Of a stretch of DNA of 64,000 nucleotides, positions 1 to 7,812 are shown piece after piece. This DNA is from JAJDXO01 sp965221855. GTDB lineage: Bacteria; Pseudomonadota; Alphaproteobacteria; Rhodospirillales; UBA2165. Under the pieces are notes generated by a model. That model was not told the origin of the DNA, ran no database searches, and saw only the letters and a list, made by a program, of their open reading frames with translations. Numbering within the stretch: position 1 is the first letter of the stretch; every line of letters begins with the position of its first letter. The position numbers were made by a program, and so were the translations under genes. The stretch spans positions 1 to 64,000 of the forward strand of contig CBDCSV010000002.1 of assembly GCA_965221855.1 (NCBI GenBank), read 5' to 3'.

Positions 1-1
1 C

Positions 2-295
2 GTACCGACCAATACGGACATGATGCAGGGTTCATTTGGCCATTGGGTTCCAGCGCAATTTGGCAATGGTGTTACGGTCGTGAGTACCATTCGAGGCGAG
101 AACAACATGACAGATGGTGAACTCATCGGAACTCGGGGTGAAAATTCAATTGATGGCGATACTTGGGAATGGGTGATGGTCGATCATCAGGGCTGTCAAA
201 CTGCTGCACTGCCGCTCAACTCCAAGAATGCAGATACTAGAGAGTTTTCTGATCTGACGGAATCGTTAGGGATTCCCAAAGTCTCTGATTTCTGA
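2..295 (+). pseudogene. 3' end of an unrecognised gene, cut by IS630
   Basis: The frame is open from the window edge, so only the C-terminal part of this protein is visible. The IS630 left end begins at 240 after a TA dinucleotide, so the last residues of the present frame (to 295) are read from the element. Removing the element and one TA copy joins 239 to 1295 and closes the frame five codons later at TGA 1309-1311, which puts the original stop just ahead of the DUF2927 gene. The flanks are clearly richer in A+T than the rest of the window, which suggests foreign origin. The product is not recognised. Confidence 0.45.
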
Positions 296-1292
296 TTCAA
301 GATGTGGGCTGGTGAAGGAGGCCAGCCTGCATGACGAGACCACTTTCGAATGATCTACGACATCGGTTGGTTGCGGCGGTGGACGGCGGGATGTCGCGTC
401 GGTCTGCGGCGAAGGTTTTTGGGGTTGCGGCCTCGACGGCGATCAAATGGGTTGATCAGTGGCGGCAGCGGGGTGATGTGCGGCCCCGGCCGCAAGGCGG
501 GGACCGCCGCTCTCACCGCCTTGAAGCGTATGCCGAGGAGGTTCTGGCGCTTGTCACGGAGACACCGGACATCACCCTGGCCGAGATCGCAGCCTGTCTG
601 GAGGAGGTGCACGGGCTTCGGGTTGCCCCGAGCACGGTCTGGCGGCTGCTCGACCGCCACGGCATGACCTTCAAAAAAAACCGCGCACGCCAGCGAGCAG
701 CAACGTCCTGATGTCTTGGCGCGCCGGCAGGCCTGGGCCGAGGCGCAGCCCGGCCTGATGCCGGAGCGGCTGGTCTTCATCGACGAGACCGGCACATCGA
801 CCAAGATGGCCCGGCGCTATGGCCGCGCGCCGCGCGGGCAGCGCTGCCAAGCCGCCATCCCTCACGGCCACTGGAAGACCACCACTTTGGTCGCTGCTCT
901 CACGCTCGACGGCATCCTCGCCCCCATGACCATCGATGGGGCGATGACCGGGGCAGCCTTCCTTGCCTATGTCGAGCAAATCCTGGTCCCAACCCTCAAA
1001 CCCGGAGACATCGTCATTATGGACAATCTGCCAGCCCATAAGCCCGCCAGCGTGCGTAAGGCCATCGAAGACGCCGGCGCCGAGCTCCGCTTCCTGCCGC
1101 CCTACTCACCCGACTTCAACCCAATCGAGATGGCCTTCGCAAAGCTCAAGGCCCTCCTCAAAAAGACCGCAGCCAGAACCGTCGACGACCTCTACGACGC
1201 CATCGCAACCGCCATCGACACAGTCACCCAATCCGAGTGCCAAAACTACTTCACTGCCGCAGGCTATGACCGGGTGTGATCAGAAAATGCTC
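240..1292 (+). mobile_element. IS630-family insertion sequence
   Basis: The element is bounded by a TA dinucleotide on each side (238-239 and 1293-1294), as expected for IS630/Tc1-mariner insertion. Its terminal inverted repeats match well: gagagttttctgatc on the left against gagcattttctgatc as the reverse complement of the right end. It carries one transposase split over two frames. Length is 1053 bp, within the IS630 range. Confidence 0.88.
331..1279 (+). CDS. IS630 transposase, made by frameshift (orfA 331-711, orfB from 680 to 1279)
   Basis: The first frame encodes the helix-turn-helix half (MTRPLSNDLRHRLV...) and stops at 711. The second frame encodes the DDE catalytic half. Eight A residues at 673-680 lie at the junction. 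Reading on in the frame that starts a codon at 680 gives the usual IS630 linker (ASEQQRPDVLARRQAW), so a +1 (or -2) slip on the A run makes the full protein of about 316 residues. The catalytic residues are visible: D in FIDET, D in IMDNLPAHK and E in FNPIEMAFAKLK. Frameshifting on an A run is common in this family. A true inactivating indel is the alternative. Confidence 0.85.
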
Positions 1293-1335
1293 TAATTCAG
1301 CAAATTTATGAAATTTCAGTATTTGGTGGTTGGTG

Positions 1336-2058
1336 ATGAAGGTATTTGGAGTTTTAGCGGCATTAGGCCTGAGTCTGGCCGTATTGACGGATAATTTGGA
1401 CTTAGGTGCCTCTGCTCAAGCAGCTGAGAGCAATAGCCAATTACGCATGCACTTGAGTAATTTTCTGATGGGGCGTGTACACTCGGATCGATTTCAGAAC
1501 AAAGTGCTAAAATGGAAAGTGCCACTCAATGTATTGATTTTGCCCCGAAAATCAGAACACGCCAAATTTGCACAGACCCTCATAACGGAGGTGACAAATA
1601 CAATCGATCACGAGGTCGATCTGGTTGGATTAGACACAAAGGTTAACGTCAATGTAGTGATGGTAACCGCTCCTGATTTACAGCGCGAGCTCCAGAAAGG
1701 AAAAGAACTGTTCAAGCATTTCTTTTATAGCGAAGACAGATACCAAGATGTCGTGCAAAACCTCGGTGATCAGGCCTGTTACGTAAATACCATTCCCGAT
1801 CCAGATCAAAATCTAGTTGCTGGCCTTATTATGGCTAGTACAAAACGTCCGACGAATATTGTTGAGAAGTGTTTGTCGATAGGAGTTCTTCAGGTATTAG
1901 GTTTCGGTTACAAAGAAGACATCGACTTACATACTGTATTGACAAATGTAAAAATCTTTCGGCCTACATCGCTCGACTTAAGGGCTCTTGGTTTCCTTTA
2001 TCAATCGAAGTTCAAATCGGGAGATGAACTCCCCGAGGTTTTGAACGAATTGAACTAG
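1336..2058 (+). CDS. DUF2927-like exported protein
   Basis: A protein of 240 residues with an N-terminal signal peptide (a hydrophobic stretch, then a probable cleavage near ASAQA). The C-terminal half resembles DUF2927: a Cys in DQACYVN, then EKCLSIGVLQVLGF, an LTNVKIF segment and LDLRALGFLYQSKF. These match the conserved Cys-containing region, the region around the CL.El.qaLGL motif, and the lT..D..lLr.LY tail of that family. TTG and GTG codons directly precede the ATG at 1336, which I take as the start. Base composition is AT-richer than its surroundings and matches the fragment left of IS630, so the two probably formed one imported unit. Function of the family is not known to me. Confidence 0.6.
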   Translation: MKVFGVLAALGLSLAVLTDNLDLGASAQAAESNSQLRMHLSNFLMGRVHSDRFQNKVLKWKVPLNVLILPRKSEHAKFAQTLITEVTNTIDHEVDLVGLDTKVNVNVVMVTAPDLQRELQKGKELFKHFFYSEDRYQDVVQNLGDQACYVNTIPDPDQNLVAGLIMASTKRPTNIVEKCLSIGVLQVLGFGYKEDIDLHTVLTNVKIFRPTSLDLRALGFLYQSKFKSGDELPEVLNELN

Positions 2059-2124
2059 AAGCTGTTCGACACCGACATATTTGCAATGTTCAGTGATCGG
2101 CAATCGGGGTCGCCAAATTGCCGG

Positions 2125-3310
2125 CTATCCCGACCCGGGGTCGAACCCGAGGGCCGGCTCCTCGCCTTGGTAGTTCCATGCCTTCAAGGGCCGGCCGTCG
2201 GCGTGGGCCTGCATCTCGCGGAGAAACACCTTGCGCATTTCGACGACGCCCACATCCGTGCGGCCCAGCAGTTCCCGGCTCCGGTCGGTGAACTGACCCT
2301 GGCCGCCCTGGGTGATGGCGTCCTCGAGCAGCAGGAGGTGCGGGTGGTCCATGTAGTCGGTGATGTGCGCGTCTCCGGCGAGAATCCTGTGGGCCAGCTC
2401 GGTGATGGGCGCCGCCGCCCTGACCCGGGCGTTGAACCGGTCGTGGACGTCCCGCCAGGCGTCCGTTTCATCCTCGGCGATATGGACGTTCTGGGTGAAG
2501 TACACCCGGTGGTTCTCATCGTCGGTGGGCACGATGATGATGTAGGTGTCGCGCCAGCCCCCCACCTCGTTCAGCTCGGCGAAAGTGGGGATGAGAATGC
2601 GCATGATGTTGGGCAGGAGATAGAGGGTCTTCCGCCAGTCGCCGCCCTCGACCTCGGGTTTCGCGGATCATCCCGTAGCCGGTTTCGTAGATTTTCATTT
2701 CCGGCAGCTGGAAGCCGGAGCGTCCGAGATCGTTGTGGGACCCGCCGAAGCTGTGGACGAAGGCGATGTGCACTTCGTCGAAATGGTTCTCCATAGTCTG
2801 GAACCAGTTGGCCGGGAAGTCGAGCACATGGTTCTCGATCACGCCGATATTCCGGTAGCCTTCGAAGGGCGGGAAGGGGGGCGGCTCGCCCTCGCCGAAA
2901 TAACCGTAGATGAGCCCCAGATGCTCGCGCGCCGGATAGCCGCCGATATCGGCGCGCTCGAACCGCCCGGTCTGTTTCTCGCCCGGGCGGTAGATGCAGG
3001 CGCCGTCCCCGTCGTAGGTCCAGCCGTGATACATGCACTGAAGGTCGTCGCCCCGCACCCAGCCGGTGGACAGCTGGGTTGACCGGTGGGCGCAGCGGAA
3101 CCCCACGATGTGGGGCGTTCCGGTCTCGCCGCGATAGAGGGTGTGGCGCTCGCCCATGACGTGGATGGGCCTGGTCCGGCCGTTTTCGACCTCCGACGAC
3201 ATGGCCACCGGCTGCCAGAAGGTGCGGAGATACTCGCCGCCGATGGTGCCGGGCGCGGCCGAGGCGTATTGGCGCCACAAATCGGGCGAAACGCCACTGG
3301 TTCCGTCCAT
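2125..3310 (-). pseudogene. Rieske [2Fe-2S] ring-hydroxylating-type oxygenase, frameshifted
   Basis: The N-terminal part carries both Rieske ligand pairs, Cys73-x-His75 (CAHRS) and Cys92-x2-His95 (CMYHGW). The mononuclear iron motif NHFDEVHIAFVH follows. Near 2650 the frame is lost: ...MIRETR runs into an unrelated tail, whereas skipping one base gives VEGGDWRKTLYLLPNIM and continues as the family's C-terminal domain down to the stop at 2125. One extra base is the simplest explanation, either a real mutation or a sequencing error. The ATG at 3310 follows GGAGG at good spacing. The restored protein would be about 395 residues, normal for phthalate-dioxygenase-like oxygenases. Substrate unknown. 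Confidence 0.8.
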
Positions 3311-3549
3311 GTTTTCCTCCACGTCTTCCGGGAAAGTCTATCCCGCCCAGGCGCCGCGGGTCCAGCGGCGGCCCGGGCGTTGCGCCGGAGATTGGCATGG
3401 TTGACTCTTCCCGCACCCGGACCGACCCTGTCGGGGCGCCGGACAACAAGCCGAAAGGGGGAGGCCATGGCCCGCCAAGCGCATCTTATCGGCAGCGTCG
3501 GACTGGCCGATGCGGAAACCGTCTTCACCACCGTCGCGGAAACCCTGAA

Positions 3550-4829
3550 GGTGACGTAAAAATTTATGTGTCAGTTGGGAATGGGGTACTCCCTGTGGTT
3601 TACGACAACCGCAAGAAGGAGCACCCCGATGCCACAGCAAGCTGTAACGATTGAGAACCTACCACAAGCCTTTGAGGTGGTGAAGGAGATGCAAGCAGGC
3701 GGATTGGACTGGGGCGAGGGTTATCGCCCGCTTGGCCGCCAGGCGCTGGCCGAGATCATCGAGGGCCGGATGGCCGAGGCGGTGGATCGCTGGCTCGACG
3801 GCCTCGATGGCAGCGCTATGCGCGACCGGCGCAACGGCACCTACCGGCGCCGCCTGCTCAGCGAGCTCGGCGACATCGAGCTCAACGTGCCGCGCACCCG
3901 GCACTTCTGCCCGACCGAGGTTCTGAAGAGCTACGCAAGGCGCGCTCCAGAGATCGACCGCGCCATCCTGGCCGGCTTCGTGCTGGGGCTCTCGACCCGC
4001 AAGGTCGGCGAGGTCCTGCTTGCCCTGCTCGGGCGTCCGGTCTCGGCCGCGACGGTGAGCCGGGTCGCCAAGACCCTCGATCTGTCGGTCGCCGCATTCC
4101 ACCGCCGGCCGCTGAAGAACGCCTACAAGGCGCTGATGCTCGACGGCGTGGTGCTGGCCTGCAAGACCGGCGCCGGCGCGCTCAGGAGGCCGGTCCTGGT
4201 GGCGCTGGGCATACGGCACGACGGCAAGAAGGAGATTATCGACTTCCAACTCGCCGCCAGCGAGAGCGCCGCGGAGTGGGAGCGCTTCCTCACCGCGTTG
4301 CACCGCCGCGGCCTCACCGGCGAGGGCCTTGAGATGATCTGCGTTGATGGCGGCCAAGGCCTGCTCGCCGCCTTGCCGATCGTCTATCACGGCATCCCCG
4401 TTCAGAGGTGCTGGGCGCACAAAATCAGGAACATCCTCAACAAGGTCCGCGTAGCCGACCAGCAGGCCGTCAAGGCCGACGTCCACGCCGTCATGAATGC
4501 CCCCAACCGCCGCAAGGCCGAGACCGCCGCCCGCCGCTTCGCCGACGCCTGGGAAGATACCTACCCCAAGGCCGTCGCCTGCCTGCGCAACGACCTCGAC
4601 GACCTGCTCACCTGCTTCCGCTACAAGGACCTCGCCGAGCGAAAGCAGGTCAGGACCACCAATGCCATCGAACGGAGGTTCCGCGAGGTTCGCAGACGAA
4701 CCCGGCCCATGGGAACCTTCCAGGATAAAACCTCAATGGACCGCATCCTCTTCGCGGTCTTCATTCACGAAAACAAGTCTCAGGGAATCAGTACCCCAGT
4801 CTCCCTGACACATAACTCTTGACGTTACC
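3550..4829 (+). mobile_element. IS256-family insertion sequence, copy 1
   Basis: 1280 bp. The terminal inverted repeats are GGTGACGTAAAAATTTATGT on the left against GGTAACGTCAAGAGTTATGT as the reverse complement of the right end. The 8-bp target duplication is accctgaa (3542-3549 and 4830-4837). Two more copies of the same length and orientation lie at 37673 and 52581. Confidence 0.95.
3629..4822 (+). CDS. IS256 (Mutator-type) transposase
   Basis: 397 residues from ATG 3629, preceded by AAGGAG. The frame is open further upstream, but that part lies at the IS end and has no ribosome site. The DDE residues fit IS256: D in MLDGVVLACK, D in CVDGGQGLLAAL and E in NAIERRFREVRRRT. The region with CWAHKIRNIL between the second D and the E is typical. 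The protein ends inside the right inverted repeat. It looks intact and probably active, because the three copies in the window are almost identical. Confidence 0.95.
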   Translation: MPQQAVTIENLPQAFEVVKEMQAGGLDWGEGYRPLGRQALAEIIEGRMAEAVDRWLDGLDGSAMRDRRNGTYRRRLLSELGDIELNVPRTRHFCPTEVLKSYARRAPEIDRAILAGFVLGLSTRKVGEVLLALLGRPVSAATVSRVAKTLDLSVAAFHRRPLKNAYKALMLDGVVLACKTGAGALRRPVLVALGIRHDGKKEIIDFQLAASESAAEWERFLTALHRRGLTGEGLEMICVDGGQGLLAALPIVYHGIPVQRCWAHKIRNILNKVRVADQQAVKADVHAVMNAPNRRKAETAARRFADAWEDTYPKAVACLRNDLDDLLTCFRYKDLAERKQVRTTNAIERRFREVRRRTRPMGTFQDKTSMDRILFAVFIHENKSQGISTPVSLTHNS

Positions 4830-4857
4830 ACCCTGAAGGGGTGCCTGTCGCGGATTC

Positions 4858-4943
4858 CCGATGGGGTTATAATTTTGGGTGTGTTTTGGGGGTGTAAACG
4901 AGCCGTAACCGTTGGTGAGCGCCGTTGCCTGTTACCGATGGGG
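4858..4943. repeat. 68-bp insert flanked by 9-bp direct repeats
   Basis: The 9-mer ccgatgggg occurs at 4858-4866 and 4935-4943, with 68 bp of unrelated, T- and G-rich sequence between them. Removing 77 bp restores the reading frame of the MetE-like gene exactly, so this is an insertion with a target-site duplication. The ends show no convincing terminal inverted repeat. An inner GTAAC/GTTAC pairing is possible. It may be a miniature element or the scar of a larger one. Confidence 0.7.
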
Positions 4944-5853
4944 AAACCGGCGAGCGGGGATATTGGATTCGCTGGCAGCAGGCCAGTTTCGACGGCTGCG
5001 AACAGCTCGAGCAGGAACTGGCGGAAGTGAAGCTGCCGGGCTTCAAGGACTCGGTGCGGCGGCCGTTCTACGGGATCAAGGCGGGCCTCTCCCCGGCGGA
5101 TGTGGACATGGGCGAGCTCGGCTACGGTGACGAGGCCATCGAGTCCTATGCGCTGTTCGACGAGCTTCAACGCGCCGGCAAGATTCCGTCCCATGTGCGG
5201 TTCCAGGTCTGCGTGCCGACGCCCATGGCGCTGGTTTGCGGTTTCGTCATGCCCGATCGCCAGCTCGACGTGGAGCCGGCCATCGAGGCCGCCATGGCGC
5301 GGGACCTGGAAAAGATGCAGGCCGCCGTTCCCGCCGCCAATCTGAGCATCCAGTTCGACGTTTGCTACGAGGTCGTCGGCGCCGACGGCGGACCCAAGCT
5401 GCCCTATGACGACCACATCGAGGGCTCGGTCGCGCGGGTGGCGCGGCTGGCCGGTCTGGTCCGGGACGATGTCGAGTTCGGCATCCACCTGTGCTACGGC
5501 GATCCCGGGCACCAGCACATCGTCGAGCCGGAAGACCTCGGAACCTCGGTCGCTTTCGCCAACGGCATCGCCGCCGGCTCGCCCCGGCGGGTGGACTTCA
5601 TGCACATGCCCGTGCCGCGGGGCCGGGCGGACGACGATTATTTCAAGCCGCTGAAGGACCTGAAGCTGCCCGGGGAGACCAGGCTGATCCTGGGGCTGGT
5701 GCATCATACCGACGGCGTCGAGGGCGGACGCCGCCGCATGGCCGCCGCCGACCGGTACGCCGCCGACTACGACATCGCCACCGAATGCGGGTTCGGGCGC
5801 CGCGACCCGGCGACCATTCCCGAACTCCTCGACATTCACCGGGAGCTTTGCCA

Positions 5854-6885
5854 ATGACCGACACTCGAGTATCCGGCGTCCTGATGGTGGGGAGCGCCCC
5901 CTACGCCAGCGCCGAGGAAACCTTTCGCGCCGCGATGGAGCATCTGTCCGGCCACCTGGCCCGGCTGCCGGACGGCGAGGTGGGCGAGCGGGACACCTGG
6001 ATCCGCTGGCAGTACAAGCGTATCGGCCAGAGCCCGCAGATGAGGCAGCAGGACGCGGACAACGTCTACGTGCCGTTCCCGCCCTACGAAATCATCGACG
6101 GCGTGGTTTCGCCGGACGAGATCGAATTCCCCAACCTCGGCTATGGCGACGCGGCCATCGAGTCCTACGGGACATTCTCCAGGCTGGTGGAAGAAGGCGT
6201 AATCCCCGCCGATGTCCGTTTCCAGGTTGGTTTGCCGACGCCTCTGGCGCTGGTGACGTTCTATGTGGCGAAGGACCATCGCGAGATGTTCGAGCAGGCC
6301 TATGGCCGGGCGCTCGGCCAGGAGTTCGAGAAGATGGCCGCCGCCATCCCGCCGGAGAAGCTCGCCATTCAGTGGGAGGTGGTCAGCGAGTTCGCCCTGC
6401 TGGAAGGCATTGCGGAAAATCACCTGGGCGGCGACCTGCTGGGCGAGATCAACAGGCGGGTCGCCCGGCTGGTGGATATGGTGCCCGAACCCATGGAGGC
6501 GGGCCTTCACCTGTGCTACGGCGATTCCGGCCACAAGCATTTCGTCGAGCCCAAGGACACCGGCCACCTGGTGGACGTGGCCAACGGCGTGTCCGCCCTC
6601 GCCAAGCGGCCCATCGCCTGGATTCACCTGCCGGTGCCGAAGGAACGGGACGACGACGCCTATTACGAGCCGCTCCGGAACTTGAGCCTGAAGTCGGGTA
6701 CCGAACTGTATCTCGGCCTGGTGCATCACACCGGCGGGGTGGAGGCGACCCGCGCCCGGGTGGCGACGGCGAAAAGGCACGTGGCCCGGTTCGGCGTCGC
6801 GACCGAATGCGGTTTCGGGCGCCGGCCCCCCGAGACCATGCCCGATGTCTACGCCACCCACACCGCCATGATCGAAGAGGGATGA
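5854..6885 (+). CDS. MetE C-terminal-like zinc enzyme of unknown substrate
   Basis: 343 residues. The fold is that of the catalytic half of cobalamin-independent methionine synthase (UROD/MetE-like barrel). The zinc ligands expected in that family are visible as His219-x-Cys221 (GLHLCYGD) and Cys319 (ATECGFGRR). The N-terminal GEVGERDTWIRWQ segment is shared with the broken paralogue just upstream, and the two genes overlap by 4 bp, so they were a co-translated pair. Related families move methyl or alkyl groups onto thiols (methionine synthase, epoxyalkane:coenzyme M transferase). A thiol alkyl-transfer role is inferred, but the acceptor is unknown. Start ATG 5854. Confidence 0.75.
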   Translation: MTDTRVSGVLMVGSAPYASAEETFRAAMEHLSGHLARLPDGEVGERDTWIRWQYKRIGQSPQMRQQDADNVYVPFPPYEIIDGVVSPDEIEFPNLGYGDAAIESYGTFSRLVEEGVIPADVRFQVGLPTPLALVTFYVAKDHREMFEQAYGRALGQEFEKMAAAIPPEKLAIQWEVVSEFALLEGIAENHLGGDLLGEINRRVARLVDMVPEPMEAGLHLCYGDSGHKHFVEPKDTGHLVDVANGVSALAKRPIAWIHLPVPKERDDDAYYEPLRNLSLKSGTELYLGLVHHTGGVEATRARVATAKRHVARFGVATECGFGRRPPETMPDVYATHTAMIEEG

Positions 6886-6982
6886 GCGGTCGGGTTCCGG
6901 CCCGGCGGCCCGCCGCGACAGTCTTCTCCCCGGGGCCGGTCACACACTGCCTGTTGCCCTGAGACTGCGGCTGTGTACACCG

Positions 6983-7498
6983 TTAGTCTTCGCGTTCTTC
7001 TGGTTCCACTATCTGAAGCTCAATCGCCGGGTGTGCACCGCCTCCCAGTGTGTTGGCCAGCTTCTTAAGGACCACCGCTTCCTTCCTCATCGTGTCTGCC
7101 ACAGGAGGTTGCGTCGATTGCTCTCCCAAGGGTCCTCCGTACCGCAGAGTGACGGCGGCGTCCTTGTACCGCCCGAGGACCTCCCTGATATCTTCCATTG
7201 GGACGTCCGACCCCTCAGCGACCTTTTTCTTCCATTCCGTGGTCAGGAGGTTCCAAAGAATGATGAGGTCATGCTTTCGGGGTACGGCTCTTCCCATCTC
7301 ATCATTGACGATATGCTTCAGGCCGAGTTCGATACTGTTGATCCGCAAAAAAATGGGACCCAAGGCAAGCGCAAACATCACATCCCCCTCGGACAGGCCG
7401 TACTCTTTCCACTCTTCTTGATCTGTGTGCTCAAGCATGTTCGCAGCTACGGCATAGACCCTTGCCCCCAAACCGAACTTTTTGAGTGAGCTTGCCAT
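6983..7498 (-). CDS. HEPN-like hypothetical protein
   Basis: 171 residues, mostly helical and charged, no signal peptide or membrane segment. The stretch SIELGLKHIVNDEMG followed by RAVPRKHDLIILWNLL resembles the helix pair of HEPN domains, and RAVPRKH fits the R-x(4-6)-H signature of HEPN ribonucleases (R-x5-H here). Family assignment is tentative. It lies next to a methyltransferase-HNH gene and a CoiA-like nuclease, and its composition is less GC-rich than the catabolic genes, which fits a defence or mobile context. Confidence 0.5.
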   Translation of the reverse strand: MASSLKKFGLGARVYAVAANMLEHTDQEEWKEYGLSEGDVMFALALGPIFLRINSIELGLKHIVNDEMGRAVPRKHDLIILWNLLTTEWKKKVAEGSDVPMEDIREVLGRYKDAAVTLRYGGPLGEQSTQPPVADTMRKEAVVLKKLANTLGGGAHPAIELQIVEPEERED

Positions 7499-7606
7499 GC
7501 GCGGCTCCCTATTTGCTTCGCGTAGAGAAATTAATCGGAAAGAAATAACGAAGAAATAAACTCAAATTGACCCACGATCTGGCAGCGCGATGACACTCGA
7601 TTGTCG

Positions 7607-7765
7607 TCAAGGCTTGTTCGCTCCGGCTAACTTGGAAAAGATTTCGTTCCAGACTCGGCGGTGCTTATGTTCGCGCCAGCGATCAAGTTCGTTTCTAATC
7701 TCGCGAAGAAGCTTCGGGCGCCATTCTTCGTCAAGTAAAATATAGGGAATTATATAGTTGAATGA
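7607..7765 (-). other. open frame without a start codon (gene remnant?)
   Basis: On the minus strand a frame of 52 codons ends at TGA 7607-7609. It has protein-like composition (EEWRPKLLREIRNELDRW, then HKHRRVWNEIFSKLAG) but no ATG, GTG or TTG before the upstream stop at 7766-7768. It could be a decayed gene head-to-head with the methyltransferase gene. The rest of 7499-7812 is AT-richer and probably holds the methyltransferase promoter. No clear -35/-10 pair was identified. Confidence 0.25.
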
Positions 7766-7812
7766 CTAAAACCGCGCCGGTAGTGTTCCCCTTCTTATTT
7801 TGGGAGGGAACA

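Larger units (their letters stand above)
3467..5857 (+). pseudogene. MetE C-terminal-like (cobalamin-independent methionine synthase fold) protein, disrupted by two insertions
   Basis: The gene starts at ATG 3467 behind GGGGGAGG. After 27 codons it is cut by IS256 (3550-4829, 8-bp duplication accctgaa). Eight codons beyond the element it is cut again by a 68-bp insert flanked by 9-bp direct repeats (4858-4866 and 4935-4943). Removing both restores LKGCLSRIPDGETGERGYWIRW, which aligns with the intact neighbour at 5854. The remaining part, readable from about 4925 to 5857, keeps the HLCYGD zinc-ligand segment and the ATECGFGRR cysteine. The stop overlaps the ATG of the downstream paralogue (ATGA). 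A shortened product starting at an internal codon is possible but would lack the N-terminus. Confidence 0.85.
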
